From Nitrospira sp. CR1.1 (GTDB taxonomy: Bacteria > Nitrospirota > Nitrospiria > Nitrospirales > Nitrospiraceae): a stretch of 64,000 bases of DNA. The stretch spans positions 1 through 64,000 of the forward strand of contig WIAF01000012.1 in assembly GCA_014055465.1 (NCBI GenBank), given 5' to 3'. Positions 7,884 through 16,983 of the stretch are shown piece by piece. Numbering within the stretch: the stretch's first letter is position 1; the number at the start of each line of letters is the position of its first letter. The notes beneath the pieces are model-generated. The model saw nothing but the letters and a program-made list of their open reading frames with translations, searched no databases and was not told the origin of the DNA. A program made the position numbers and the translations under genes.

Positions 7884-8720
7884 ATGAGCCTCCATCCTCT
7901 CATCCACGATGCAGCCGCCGCGTTATTCGCAGGCCCGGAGGCTTCGAAACACAACGACGCCGTGCGACCCGCGACGTTAGTCTGCGGCCAGGCGCTGCCG
8001 TACGAGGACGCGTGGCGCCTGCAACGCGCCTGCCGCGCAGAACGAGCGGCGGACCGCTGTCACGACCTGCTTCTGCTCATGGAACATCCCCCCGTCTATA
8101 CCCTGGGGCGCACGACACAGGACCGGCATTGGCCGGGAGAAGAGCACCTCTCGCGAAAGACCGGCATTCCCGTCATCCGGACGGAGCGGGGCGGCTCGAT
8201 TACCTACCACGGGCCGGGACAATTGGTGGGGTATCCCATCCTTCGATTGACCGATTACTGCTCAGGCCCAAAAGCCTACGTTCGGCAGCTGGAAGACGTG
8301 GTGATCGCTGCCTTGGCCGGGTGGGGCGTCACCGCCCATCGGCGTGAGGGCCTGCCTGGAGTATGGGTCGGCGGCGACCGCCCGTCCAAGATCGCGTCGA
8401 TCGGGGTGCGCATTTCCCAGGGCATCACCACGCACGGCTTCGCGTTGAATGTCTGCCCCGATCTGGCCCCCTTTTCTCACATCGTGCCCTGCGGCATTGC
8501 CGATTGCCGTGTCACATCGATGGCGGCCCTCGTGAGTACGACGCCCGACCTCCATGTCGTGCAGCAACAGATCGCCGCAGAGTTTGCCGCACGGTTTCGC
8601 CTCACGTGGTCTGAGACCCTCACTCCTGAACAACTTGCGCCTCGCACGGAACAACCGGATGGCGACCCGCCCTCATCCATGTATGCGCCATCCAACCCCA
8701 AGGAGCGCCCTGATGACTGA
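7884..8720 (+). CDS. lipB: Octanoyl-[acyl-carrier-protein]:protein transferase (LipB)
   Basis: LipB transfers octanoate from ACP to lipoyl domains, the first step of lipoate synthesis. The 278-residue sequence contains RGGSITYHGPGQLVGYPI, the catalytic Lys in KIASIGV and the catalytic Cys in VPCGI, followed by VTSM. It is longer than typical LipB, with about 35 extra N-terminal residues and about 40 C-terminal residues lacking recognisable motifs. Its 3' end overlaps the start of the downstream dehydrogenase, whose ribosome site lies inside lipB. Confidence 0.93.
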   Translation: MSLHPLIHDAAAALFAGPEASKHNDAVRPATLVCGQALPYEDAWRLQRACRAERAADRCHDLLLLMEHPPVYTLGRTTQDRHWPGEEHLSRKTGIPVIRTERGGSITYHGPGQLVGYPILRLTDYCSGPKAYVRQLEDVVIAALAGWGVTAHRREGLPGVWVGGDRPSKIASIGVRISQGITTHGFALNVCPDLAPFSHIVPCGIADCRVTSMAALVSTTPDLHVVQQQIAAEFAARFRLTWSETLTPEQLAPRTEQPDGDPPSSMYAPSNPKERPDD

Positions 8721-9969
8721 ACTGAATACCCACACCTTCCGTCTGGCCGTCGCGCAATTTAATGAAGCGGCCGAGGCGATGCAGCTGGATACCAACCTGC
8801 GCGAGCGACTCAAACTCCCGCAGCGCTCGCTCATTGTCAGCGTACCGGTTCGAATGGATGACGGCCGCGTTGAGGTGTTCACGGGATACCGCGTCCAGCA
8901 CGATACCGCTCGCGGCCCTTCAAAAGGCGGCATCCGGTACCATCCGGAGGTGAATTTGGGCGAAGTCGCCGCCCTCTCCATGTGGATGACATGGAAATGC
9001 GCCTTGGCCGACCTTCCCTATGGCGGCGCCAAAGGCGGCGTGAGGGTGGATCCCAAACAATTGAGCCGCGCGGAACTTCAACGCCTCACCAGACGATACG
9101 CGGCGGAGATTTTCCCCCTCATCGGCCCGGATAAGGACGTGCCCGCGCCTGACGTCGGGACCGATCAACAGGTCATGGCCTGGATCATGGACACCTATAG
9201 CCAGCAAGTCGGCTACGCGGTGCAAGGCGTCGTCACGGGAAAACCATTGTCCATCGGGGGCAGCCTCGGACGGGAAGAGGCAACCGGTCGTGGGGTGGTC
9301 TATGTGACCCTGGAAACGCTCCAGCACCTGAAGCTGGATGTGTCGAAAGCCACCGTCGCGATTCAAGGGTTCGGCAACGTCGGCTCCCATACTGCCCGCA
9401 TCATGCGACAGGCCGGCGCACGGGTGGTTGCCGTGAGCGACGTACGCGGCGGACTCTACAATCCAAAGGGCCTCGACATCCCGGACCTGCTGCATCGCTA
9501 CCACGAGAACCATGAGCCGCTTCACGACACCAAATTGGGCGAACCGATCACCAACGAAGAATTGCTCCAACTGGACTGCACAGTGCTCGTTCCCGCCGCC
9601 CTCTCTGAACAAATCACCGAAGCCAATGCGGCGAAGTTGCGTTGCCGCATTCTGGCAGAAGGCGCAAACGGCCCCACGACTCTGGAGGCAGACCGTATCC
9701 TGACCGATAACGGAATCTTCATCATTCCCGATATCCTGGCCAACTCAGGCGGGGTGATCGTCTCGTATTTTGAATGGGTGCAAGACGTGCAGCGCTTCTT
9801 CTGGAAAGCCACGGACATTCAAGACCGCTTACAAGACATCATCACCAGCGCATTCCACCGGACGCTGCACTTTTCCCTCGAACGGCGAACGACGATGCGG
9901 ATGGCGGCTCTCATGTCGGGTATAGACAAGGTGGCCCAGGCCCATCTCCAACGCGGGCTCTACCCGTAA
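8713..9969 (+). CDS. gdhA: Glu/Leu/Phe/Val dehydrogenase (probable glutamate dehydrogenase)
   Basis: A 418-residue amino acid dehydrogenase that interconverts an amino acid with its 2-oxo acid and ammonia using NAD(P). Visible motifs are GGAKGGVRVDP with the catalytic Lys, PAPDVGTD with the catalytic Asp, and the Rossmann signature IQGFGNVGS. Length and pattern fit hexameter-type glutamate dehydrogenases best, although leucine-type activity cannot be excluded. ATG at 8713 is preceded by AAGGAG at 8700-8705, inside lipB, so the genes overlap by eight bases. The open frame extends upstream, but that part is a lipB shadow. Confidence 0.92.
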   Translation: MTELNTHTFRLAVAQFNEAAEAMQLDTNLRERLKLPQRSLIVSVPVRMDDGRVEVFTGYRVQHDTARGPSKGGIRYHPEVNLGEVAALSMWMTWKCALADLPYGGAKGGVRVDPKQLSRAELQRLTRRYAAEIFPLIGPDKDVPAPDVGTDQQVMAWIMDTYSQQVGYAVQGVVTGKPLSIGGSLGREEATGRGVVYVTLETLQHLKLDVSKATVAIQGFGNVGSHTARIMRQAGARVVAVSDVRGGLYNPKGLDIPDLLHRYHENHEPLHDTKLGEPITNEELLQLDCTVLVPAALSEQITEANAAKLRCRILAEGANGPTTLEADRILTDNGIFIIPDILANSGGVIVSYFEWVQDVQRFFWKATDIQDRLQDIITSAFHRTLHFSLERRTTMRMAALMSGIDKVAQAHLQRGLYP

Positions 9970-10001
9970 ACCGTGATCATGCCGGGCCGGTGGCGCCAGC
10001 G

Positions 10002-10388
10002 ATGAGCCGATACATTCTCGCGGCGATTGCCGGCATGTGGATGGCCGACGGCCTTGCCCTGCTGAGCGCCCCCTTGCTCGTAATCCGGCGGCTACAGGAT
10101 TCCCTTCAGCGGAGTCCGCATGTGCTCCGCTGGCAAGCGCTTGGAATTGGCCTCGGGATCATTCTGCTGCTGTGGTCGCCCCGGCTGGCCTATCAACCAC
10201 TCTGGTGGTTGACCGGTGCGGCCATGATCACCAAAAGCGGCTTCCTGCTATGGGGCCCGGCCGCTTGGCGCATGCCGCTCTTGCACTGGTGCTTCACTCG
10301 CGAGGCGGTTGATTATCGATTCTTCGGCCTCTGGCTTTGCCTGCTTGCTGTCCTGCTCCTACATGCGTTAGGGTTGCTGCACGGTTAA
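10002..10388 (+). CDS. Small integral membrane protein, unknown function
   Basis: A 128-residue protein with about four hydrophobic segments (near 5-25, 45-60, 67-85 and 105-125) and little soluble sequence. The start ATG at 10002 is the first in frame after the gdhA stop. I recognise no family. It may be co-transcribed with gdhA, which ends 32 bases upstream. Confidence 0.65.
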   Translation: MSRYILAAIAGMWMADGLALLSAPLLVIRRLQDSLQRSPHVLRWQALGIGLGIILLLWSPRLAYQPLWWLTGAAMITKSGFLLWGPAAWRMPLLHWCFTREAVDYRFFGLWLCLLAVLLLHALGLLHG

Positions 10389-10427
10389 CCGTTCGCCCTT
10401 GGCGTGATCCTCACCAGGCATCTCGTT

Positions 10428-10721
10428 ATGAGTCATCACTCCATCGCCTCTCTCTGGGAAGAACACAGCCGCGAAGGCTGGCCTCAATTTTCCAGCCCGA
10501 ATGAAGGGCAGTTAATGACGTTGGATACCGTGATCGGGGGCTGCGCGGTCTTTTATCTCGACGGGCAACCGGAGATAGACAGCCAGCGTATCGCGATGCT
10601 TCAAGATTGTGTGGCCGACCTCGATGGCCTTCTCGAAGACCTCTCTGATGATAGCCTGGGCTATTTCCAGCGCCTTCGCCGACTCGCGACCGCCCTTGTT
10701 GACGCCGGTCAGCAACCCTAA
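10428..10721 (+). CDS. Hypothetical protein
   Basis: A 97-residue acidic soluble protein (segments such as DCVADLDGLLEDLSDD), predicted mostly helical in its second half. No motif is recognised. ATG at 10428 gives a sensible N-terminus but has only a weak ribosome site. An in-frame start 24 bases upstream is possible. Amino acid composition and third-position GC fit a real gene. Confidence 0.55.
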   Translation: MSHHSIASLWEEHSREGWPQFSSPNEGQLMTLDTVIGGCAVFYLDGQPEIDSQRIAMLQDCVADLDGLLEDLSDDSLGYFQRLRRLATALVDAGQQP

Positions 10722-10778
10722 TTCTATTCACGCCTGGTGCGGGGACCAGCCATCCAGCCAGCCCCCGCTGCCGCTCAC

Positions 10779-11255
10779 TTACGGAACCTCGACGATGTCT
10801 TTCTTCATCGGACCGAGCAACGCCAGGAGCTCACCCTTCTCGCCCGCCGGCACATTGAACTTGTCGAGCGCGGCCACAAGATCCTGCACCAACGCCCCGA
10901 AATCCGCTGAGCTGATCTGCATCCCCACGTGAGTGGGCTTCATCTCGCGCCCCTGGTACTTGCAAGGCCCGCCCGTGGCCTGGCAGACCTGATCAATGAG
11001 ATGCCCCTTCAACTTGGGAATGTCGGTCGTGGCAAACCGGCTATTAATCCGTCCGTCAGCCGCAACATTCGCGACAAATTGGTCCACCACCGCCGTAATA
11101 GCAGGCTTGCCGCCTAAACGTTCGTACAACGACTTCGTCACCGTCGCGGTAGCCGCCGGGCGCTGAGCCTGGTTCGTCCCGCCGGTTTCGGCGCACCCGC
11201 TACACATCGCCACGGTCCCCAACAGCATCACTCCCACTCCGTACTTCCATCCCAT
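10779..11255 (-). CDS. Group 1 truncated haemoglobin with a lipoprotein-type signal
   Basis: Residues 42-158 match group 1 truncated haemoglobins: LYERLGGKPAI, a QATGGPCKYQG loop, MKPTHVGM with the proximal haem ligand His109, and LLGPMKKDIV. The first 21 residues form a signal segment ending in SGC, suggesting export and lipidation at Cys21, though the lipobox is imperfect. Group 1 globins bind O2 or NO and often detoxify NO, usually in the cytoplasm. The residue aligned with the B10 tyrosine of the mycobacterial protein appears to be Val61, so ligand chemistry may differ. GGGAGG precedes ATG at 11255. It is divergent from a LysR regulator gene. Confidence 0.9.
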   Translation of the reverse strand: MGWKYGVGVMLLGTVAMCSGCAETGGTNQAQRPAATATVTKSLYERLGGKPAITAVVDQFVANVAADGRINSRFATTDIPKLKGHLIDQVCQATGGPCKYQGREMKPTHVGMQISSADFGALVQDLVAALDKFNVPAGEKGELLALLGPMKKDIVEVP

Positions 11256-11339
11256 CGTCCACCTCCCTTGTTGATACATAGCCGATTGTCTGACCTCGCC
11301 GCCGACAGGGGCGAAGAGCTCTGTAAAGCGACAACCCGG

Positions 11340-11368
11340 TTGACCACTGACCATAAGAGAACTATGAT
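11340..11368 (+). promoter_or_regulatory. Sigma-70-type promoter for the LysR gene
   Basis: TTGACC at 11340-11345 and TATGAT at 11363-11368 are separated by exactly 17 bases, on the strand of the LysR gene that starts at 11437. The 180-base divergent region also holds AT-rich sequence at 11370-11420, where the regulator could bind. Confidence 0.6.
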
Positions 11369-11436
11369 GTATTCGTCTAATATATTGTTTTCATACTATG
11401 TATAGCTTTTACCTATAGCTAGACGGGGAGGCTTTT

Positions 11437-12453
11437 ATGGAACTGCGCCAACTCGAATATTTCATGGCGGTGGCGGCGCACCAGAATTTCAGCCGTGCCG
11501 CGGAACATGCGCATGTCTCGCAGCCTTCGCTGTCGATTCAGATCGGCGGACTCGAAAAAGAGTTGGGCACGCGCCTGTTCGACCGCCTGGGAAGAAAGGT
11601 CGTACTCACGCAGGCCGGCGAACTCTTTCATGTGCATGCCGAACGGGCCTTGCGGGAAGTGGAGCAGGCGGAGCAGGTGGTTCACGAGCTGCTCGGCGCC
11701 AAACGTGGCCGCTTGGTCGTCGGGACGCTGTCGACGGTCAATTCTTACCTGATCGCCCCGCTTGTCTCTCGATTCAAGCAGCGCTTTCCAAACATCCATC
11801 TCCAGGTCCATGCCCAACCGTCTTCCGATATCGTCAACGGTCTGCTGACCAATCGCCTCGATATCGGGATTTGTCTACTCCCGCTGACCCATGCGCATAT
11901 CACCACCGTCCCGCTTTTTGAAGAACGCCTCGCGCTCATCGCTCCCGCAAACATGAAGATCGGAAAACGCCGGACTCGCATGCAGGATCTCGCGCAGGTC
12001 CCCCTCGTCTTGATGCCCGCCGATTATTGCCTGCGGAAAATGGTCGAATCGGAATGCGCGAAGGCGGGTGTGCACCCGCAGGTGGTGTTGGAAATGAGTT
12101 CGCCGGAAGGTATTCTCCAGGCGGTGGCGGAAGGAACCGGTGCCACGATCCTTCCCGAGCTCTATGTCAAATCCCGACTTCCGGGATCACAGCTGGCAGT
12201 CATCGACCTGTACGATCCCACGCCACGCCATACGGTCGGACTCGCCTATCTCACCAAGCGGCATCGTGGCCAAGCGGCCGAAGAGTTTGCCGCACTCTGC
12301 GAAACCACTATGCGGGACCTGCAGTCCGGCTCCAGCCCGTCTCTCCGGAACAGGTGTCGTAAGCGGGCGGAGGCCTCACGCATCGGACAACCTGCGCCCC
12401 GGAGGTTGGCTCCAGGAACATCAACCCGGCAAGAAGAGCGGGCGCGACCTTGA
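11437..12453 (+). CDS. LysR-family transcriptional regulator
   Basis: A 338-residue LysR protein. The N-terminal winged helix-turn-helix (MELRQLEYFMAVA, then FSRAAEHAHVSQPSLSIQI) is followed by a periplasmic-binding-like effector domain (about 90-295). The layout is that of OxyR/CynR-like members, but the effector cannot be read from sequence. The last 40 residues are Arg- and Pro-rich and exceed the usual 300-residue length. LysR regulators commonly control the divergent gene, here the truncated haemoglobin, so a role in NO or oxygen stress is a reasonable inference. The ATG at 11437 is preceded by GGGGAGG. Confidence 0.92.
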   Translation: MELRQLEYFMAVAAHQNFSRAAEHAHVSQPSLSIQIGGLEKELGTRLFDRLGRKVVLTQAGELFHVHAERALREVEQAEQVVHELLGAKRGRLVVGTLSTVNSYLIAPLVSRFKQRFPNIHLQVHAQPSSDIVNGLLTNRLDIGICLLPLTHAHITTVPLFEERLALIAPANMKIGKRRTRMQDLAQVPLVLMPADYCLRKMVESECAKAGVHPQVVLEMSSPEGILQAVAEGTGATILPELYVKSRLPGSQLAVIDLYDPTPRHTVGLAYLTKRHRGQAAEEFAALCETTMRDLQSGSSPSLRNRCRKRAEASRIGQPAPRRLAPGTSTRQEERARP

Positions 12454-12567
12454 AAGTCAGACAGCCCCTTCGATAGAATGCCCTGTTGCCTGATCCTTCC
12501 CCTTTGTCATTCGACCGGTAATCGTGACCCAGTCTGAGATTTCAGCATGGGCTTTAAGGAGGCATTC

Positions 12568-13098
12568 ATGATGCAGCGTACGCGGACGTTCACAGCCTTG
12601 ATGACTATGCTGGGGTCCTTTTGCCTCGCCGCCATCGTGACCGCCGAACCTTACGAACTGAGCAAGAACGACGTCAGCGACCCCAAGGGGGTCGCCAGCC
12701 AGGATGTGTCACTGTTCGGGATTAAGTTGGGAGACGATGAGGCGAAGGCTCTCGACGGGTTGGTGAATGAAAAGATTCCCGGCGTCAAGGCGGAGCAAGA
12801 GGCTACCTTCATTTTCTTACTCGATCAGCGCAAACCGACCGGACCGATGGCCGGCGTGCGGGTCCAGGACGGCAAAGTCGATCTGATCTTCATCAACAAT
12901 CGCTTTGCCTTTAAAACACGCGGCATCTTCCGCAACGTCCTCAATAGCGAAAGCCCTGACGATGTGCGAAAAATCCTGGGCAAGGAAGATTACGGCGATG
13001 AGAATGTGATGGGCGCCATGCTGGCGTATGACAAGCAGGGCTTTCAGGTGAATTATCTCGGCAAGGACGTGAACGTGGAGTTTTCACTCCCGCGCTAA
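12568..13098 (+). CDS. Exported protein of unknown function
   Basis: A 176-residue protein with a clear signal peptide (hydrophobic core about 9-25, predicted cleavage after VTA). The mature part begins EPYELSKNDVSDPKG and alternates charged and hydrophobic residues without a known motif. AAGGAGG five bases before ATG at 12568 fixes the start, and the next codon is also ATG. It stands alone between LysR and a convergent carboxypeptidase gene. No function can be given. Confidence 0.78.
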   Translation: MMQRTRTFTALMTMLGSFCLAAIVTAEPYELSKNDVSDPKGVASQDVSLFGIKLGDDEAKALDGLVNEKIPGVKAEQEATFIFLLDQRKPTGPMAGVRVQDGKVDLIFINNRFAFKTRGIFRNVLNSESPDDVRKILGKEDYGDENVMGAMLAYDKQGFQVNYLGKDVNVEFSLPR

Positions 13099-13270
13099 AC
13101 CATCAGACGGAAGATTCCCGCTCCGGCTCCTCAAATCTTCCCTCCCCTCAACCTCCAGGCGCCCTCCAGCCGGCGCTCCGTCAGCAACGGGACGCACTCG
13201 TGCTGGCCCCGCTGAAGACGGGACCGGCAGAGGCAACGTACAACGTACCCGCTAGTACGATGACGGAAGT

Positions 13271-14203
13271 TTATCGGGCCAGTGCTGCGCGGCTATCGCT
13301 CAAACGCAGGCCGTAATTGATGAGGCTGGTCGCCGTATTCCAGCGACGCTTCGAGTTGAGGATCACGAGCAGCAGATCGCTGCCGTCCTGGGAGACTTTC
13401 GCGATCAGGCACCGGCCGGCCTTAGACGTAAACCCCGTCTTGACCCCTTGCACTCCTGGAATCCGGCCAAGGAGCCGATTGGTGGTACGCAAAACGTAGG
13501 CGCGATGCTCATTGATCGGCATGATGATTTCACGCTCTTCGCGGACCAGTTCTTTGAATACGGGATGGTGCAGGGCGATCTCGCTGAGTTTGGCCAGATC
13601 TTCCGCAGTTGAATAATGTTCCGGCGCATCAAACCCGCAGGCATTGCTGAAATGGGTATTGTGCAATTCGAGCGCCGCCGCCTTGGCATTCATAAGATCG
13701 ACGAATCGTGCTTCATCTCCGCCGACATGCTCGCTCGCCGCCAGACAGGCGTCATTCGCGGAGACAATCAGCATGGCCTTCAGCAAATCTTCCAGGCGAA
13801 AAATTTGTCCCGTCCGCAGGCGCAGATGTGTTTTATGGGCGCGGGCAGCCTTGGGGCTGACGGTCACCTTGTCGTCGAGATGGCCATATTCGAGGATGAC
13901 CAACGCAGACATGATCTTGGTAAGACTCGCCGGTGAGAGCCGCTTCTCGCTCTCGAACTGATACAGGGTCGTGCCCGTCTTCAATTCCTTGAGCAAAATG
14001 CTGTGCGCCGGCACGTGCCGCCACCTGAGACTGTGATGCGCTTGTTTGGCCGAGGGAACCGGCCTGGGATCGTAAGGGACGGTAATGACCTCGTCATCCA
14101 CATCGTTGTCGATAGCCGAGGCCTGGCCTGGCCATAGCGCGGCCCCGGCGAGGAACAGAATGACTATGGCACGCACCGGCAACGTCCGATGTGAACAGTT
14201 CAT
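13271..14203 (-). CDS. D-alanyl-D-alanine carboxypeptidase (penicillin-binding protein, S11 family)
   Basis: A 310-residue secreted serine peptidase that trims the terminal D-Ala from peptidoglycan pentapeptides. A signal peptide covers residues 1-30. The three penicillin-binding motifs are present: SLTK (93-96), SAN (148-150) and KTG (255-257). The protein ends soon after the catalytic domain. It lacks the C-terminal beta domain and amphipathic anchor of E. coli PBP5, so it is probably soluble in the periplasm, as in shorter DacF-like enzymes. Confidence 0.93.
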   Translation of the reverse strand: MNCSHRTLPVRAIVILFLAGAALWPGQASAIDNDVDDEVITVPYDPRPVPSAKQAHHSLRWRHVPAHSILLKELKTGTTLYQFESEKRLSPASLTKIMSALVILEYGHLDDKVTVSPKAARAHKTHLRLRTGQIFRLEDLLKAMLIVSANDACLAASEHVGGDEARFVDLMNAKAAALELHNTHFSNACGFDAPEHYSTAEDLAKLSEIALHHPVFKELVREEREIIMPINEHRAYVLRTTNRLLGRIPGVQGVKTGFTSKAGRCLIAKVSQDGSDLLLVILNSKRRWNTATSLINYGLRLSDSRAALAR

Positions 14204-14249
14204 GCGGAATGTCTATGCTTTCTTGTGACGAGCAGAGGGACTCTGACGG

Positions 14250-14438
14250 TCACAGGGTATAGGTTTCTCGAACCTTCGTGCCACGCACACTGCTGGCGAT
14301 GACTTTGTGGAAAAACCGGAGCAAATCGGCCAGATCGATCCAGAACCCGCAATTCAGGCAGCGTGCATACAGTCGGCGATTCATGAGCGTGTAATGCCGC
14401 TCCACCATCATGAATCCTTTGCATTTCAGGCAGTGCAT
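14250..14438 (-). CDS. Small zinc-ribbon protein
   Basis: A 62-residue protein starting MHCLKCKGF with a second Cys pair in ARCLNCGF about 25 residues later. The two CxxC knuckles are expected to bind one zinc ion. The remainder is basic and helical. A different frame over the same DNA is longer but looks non-coding. The function is unknown; such small ribbons may bind nucleic acid or protein. Confidence 0.65.
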   Translation of the reverse strand: MHCLKCKGFMMVERHYTLMNRRLYARCLNCGFWIDLADLLRFFHKVIASSVRGTKVRETYTL

Positions 14439-14515
14439 TGCCAGACCATTGCCCCTTCGCCATGATTGCGTAGACGCTTCGGCGCATCTCAGACCGAGAC
14501 CTACGTCGACTCTGT

Positions 14516-14716
14516 TTAGCGGAGACGATTGAGGATAAGGGCGAGGCAGCCGGCCAACAACCCACCCCCGAAGATCGTGGTACTGAAGGAAAGGATGGCG
14601 CCGGAACTTCCCGTCGGGTTGGTCCCCGACACCAGATCGCGCACCCCGCCTTGAACCATTAAGACTGCCAGCGTCGTCAGGCAGCCCATGCTAAACCACC
14701 ACAAAAACGCTCGCAC
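14516..14716 (-). CDS. Small two-helix membrane protein
   Basis: A 66-residue protein with two hydrophobic segments (about 3-22 and 42-62) joined by a polar loop. It starts at GTG 14716 behind a G-rich ribosome-site-like stretch and ends with TAA. No family is recognised. It lies just upstream of the zinc-ribbon gene on the same strand and could share its transcript. Confidence 0.5.
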   Translation of the reverse strand: MRAFLWWFSMGCLTTLAVLMVQGGVRDLVSGTNPTGSSGAILSFSTTIFGGGLLAGCLALILNRLR

Positions 14717-14857
14717 GAGCCCCCGTGGTCTGATCGCTGAAAATGGCGCGGGACCTGTGTCCGGCGACCTTTTCGAACTCTATCCGAGCCCTATCGAGGT
14801 GTCAAGCAAACTGCCTGTCTCCTCTTCGGTCGGCGGGGCTCAAATCTGAATCGGTCG

Positions 14858-16051
14858 CTATTCCTTCGTGCCGGCCGGCGGAATCTGTCCTTTCCTGCCG
14901 CGATGCAAAAAGACCGAGACGCTAGCCGCGCCGTTATCGGCTGTCACGAGACCCGGCTCCTCCGCGTTGTCGGCCGAGACACGGTAACTCGCCACCGCAA
15001 AGGGGCCGTTCTTCGTGCGGTAGTTGCGCGGGGGGTAGTGGAACGTGCCGTCGCCACGCCCGAACAAAATTGACAGGTCGGTGGACTGCAAATTGACGAT
15101 CGCCACATCGTCGATGTGGTCGCCGTCAAAGTCGTGGGCTAGGCCGAAATTGGGGCTGGCGTCCGCGCCGGAATCCTTTCCCGGTTGAAAGGTCCCATTG
15201 CCGTTGCCGAGGAAGGTGGTGAAACTATCCCCTTCACCATTGATGACCAGGAGGTCGGTCAGGTGATCGTTGTTAAAGTCGGCAAAACTCACCCCCAGCG
15301 GCCGTCTCCCGGTTTTGTAGTCTTTGGGGTCACGAAAGGTTCCGTCTCCATTGCCCATCCACACAGAGACGGCGCTCAACATCGGCCCGCCATTCGTCAC
15401 CACTAAATCCGGCTTGCCGTCCTGATTGAGATCTCTGAGCGCCAGGGAGGTGGGAGTATCGCCATATTCGTATTGCGCCCCTGGCCGAAACTCGCCACGG
15501 GCGTTCCCGAGAAAAATCTTCACCTTGTCGTTGCGCAAGGCCACGGCTAAATCCGGGTGCCCATCGCCATTCACATCCTGGCTGGAGATGGAAACCGGGG
15601 TGCGATGCACGGGATACTGCGGACCTTCATCAAACTTCCCGTTACCTCGTCCAAACAGGATGGACACCTGATCCCCGCCTGAGCAGGCCAGCGCCACATC
15701 GAGCTGGTCGTCGTGGTTATAGTCGTTGAGGGCCAGGGACCGCGGCTCCTGGCAGACCTTCACCTGAACTTGGTCCCGAAACGTTCCATCGCCGTTGCCG
15801 AACAGCAGCGAAATGGTGTTGCTCGAAATGTTGGTCGTGATGAGGTCGGTGATTTGGTCACGATTGAAGTCGGCCGTCGTCACGGTCGTCGGATTCCTGC
15901 CGACCGGATAACTCGCAAAATAGTAGAAGGGATCCGGCGGAACGTACGGATCAGTTTTTGAGCAGGCGAAGAGGAGGGGCAACCCGGCCACGAGTGCCAG
16001 ACCGACACGCACGATCGACGAACTCTTGCTGGCACAGGCATTGATGGTCAT
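14858..16051 (-). CDS. FG-GAP/VCBS-repeat lipoprotein (beta-propeller)
   Basis: A protein of about 397 residues. The N-terminal hydrophobic segment ends in LLFACSK, a lipobox-like sequence, so it is probably exported and lipidated. The rest consists of about seven repeats of roughly 45-50 residues. Each has a calcium-binding-like loop such as DFNRDQITDL, DVNGDGHPDL, DLNQDGKPDL or DFDGDHIDDV, followed by GNGDGTF-type strands. Such repeats fold into an FG-GAP beta-propeller seen in adhesion and extracellular binding proteins. ATG at 16051 or 16057 can be the start. The longer upstream frame lacks signal-peptide character. Confidence 0.85.
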   Translation of the reverse strand: MTINACASKSSSIVRVGLALVAGLPLLFACSKTDPYVPPDPFYYFASYPVGRNPTTVTTADFNRDQITDLITTNISSNTISLLFGNGDGTFRDQVQVKVCQEPRSLALNDYNHDDQLDVALACSGGDQVSILFGRGNGKFDEGPQYPVHRTPVSISSQDVNGDGHPDLAVALRNDKVKIFLGNARGEFRPGAQYEYGDTPTSLALRDLNQDGKPDLVVTNGGPMLSAVSVWMGNGDGTFRDPKDYKTGRRPLGVSFADFNNDHLTDLLVINGEGDSFTTFLGNGNGTFQPGKDSGADASPNFGLAHDFDGDHIDDVAIVNLQSTDLSILFGRGDGTFHYPPRNYRTKNGPFAVASYRVSADNAEEPGLVTADNGAASVSVFLHRGRKGQIPPAGTKE

Positions 16052-16296
16052 CGCCATCTCGAAGACACAAGCATGACAGTCCGGCCAAGTCCATGCTTCG
16101 CCGCTCCCAATCCGTATGCGATCCGCGGAGTATACAGAGCCCCCTGCTGCTTCGCAACGAAGTCCCGCCCTCGCCAACGGGGTTGGCGGCTTGGGTGTTG
16201 GGCTCCCGAATGGGCTCCTGCGCCTAGGCCTTTCGCCCCTTTGAAAACTTGGAAAGCCTTAGGCTACAATGCGGGTCAAGTGTTGAGGAGGTGCCC

Positions 16297-16623
16297 ATGA
16301 GCAAGAAAGTTACGATCCCGTTGTCGATGTATGGCGTCGCAGAAGTACTGAAATGGTGTATTGATCGCAATAACGGCCGGGTGCCGGGTGTCGATACCGA
16401 AGGGTTCAAGCATATGCAGTCCCTTTTGGCCGGGAAGCCCACGTCTAACGACTATCTGGCGCTCGATCAATTCTGGAAGAAACAGGTCGCGTTGGAATTG
16501 ACGGAGGACGAGGTATCGACCATTGACCGTTGCCTCTATGACATTCCGAACTTCGATAACGAACCGCTGCCCCAGATTCGGCATAAATTCTGGCCTCAAG
16601 CGGCTGGCGTTGCGGCACATTAA
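16297..16623 (+). CDS. Hypothetical protein
   Basis: A 108-residue soluble protein starting MSKKVTIPLSMYG behind a good GAGGAGGTG ribosome site. It has a conserved-looking helical body with a single Cys in each half. No domain is recognised. It is monocistronic, divergent from the FG-GAP gene and convergent with a possible small Cys-rich gene. Confidence 0.7.
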   Translation: MSKKVTIPLSMYGVAEVLKWCIDRNNGRVPGVDTEGFKHMQSLLAGKPTSNDYLALDQFWKKQVALELTEDEVSTIDRCLYDIPNFDNEPLPQIRHKFWPQAAGVAAH

Positions 16624-16638
16624 TCGACCCATCCCGGT

Positions 16639-16785
16639 TCATTCCCGCTCAATGTGGTGATCCCGCCCGCAGGCATGCGGCTTGTGGGTGGGCGCTCCGC
16701 AACAACCAACGTTGTCGTTGCCGACACCATCGGCTAACCCGATGACCACCTCGACAGAATCCCCAGGCTCATAAAAGTCGGTCAC
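16639..16785 (-). CDS. Possible small Cys/His-rich protein
   Basis: Starting from GTG at 16785, which has GGAGG ten bases upstream, the frame gives 48 residues: an acidic N-terminal half (VTDFYEPGDSVEVVIG) and a Cys/His-rich end with VGCCGAP, HKPHACG and DHH. This is consistent with metal binding. The frame extends upstream to 16884 with additional Cys pairs (CGCC, CFFC), so a longer 81-residue form beginning at GTG is also possible. No homologue is recognised and the gene call is tentative. Confidence 0.4.
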   Translation of the reverse strand: MTDFYEPGDSVEVVIGLADGVGNDNVGCCGAPTHKPHACGRDHHIERE

Positions 16786-16983
16786 GTTCCGGCAACCTCC
16801 ACGCAGCTTCAATTTCACAGCGCAAAAAAAGCATTGGAGCGATGTGAATCGGCCTGCCTTTTGCGTGCGACAACACCCGCACACAAGGCGGCCTATGGGA
16901 CTGCGAGGAATTGGAGGTGCAATGGCTGGAATGGAGAAGGCAAGCGCCGCCCGACCAGTCGGTCCAGGCGGCCCGTATGATTG

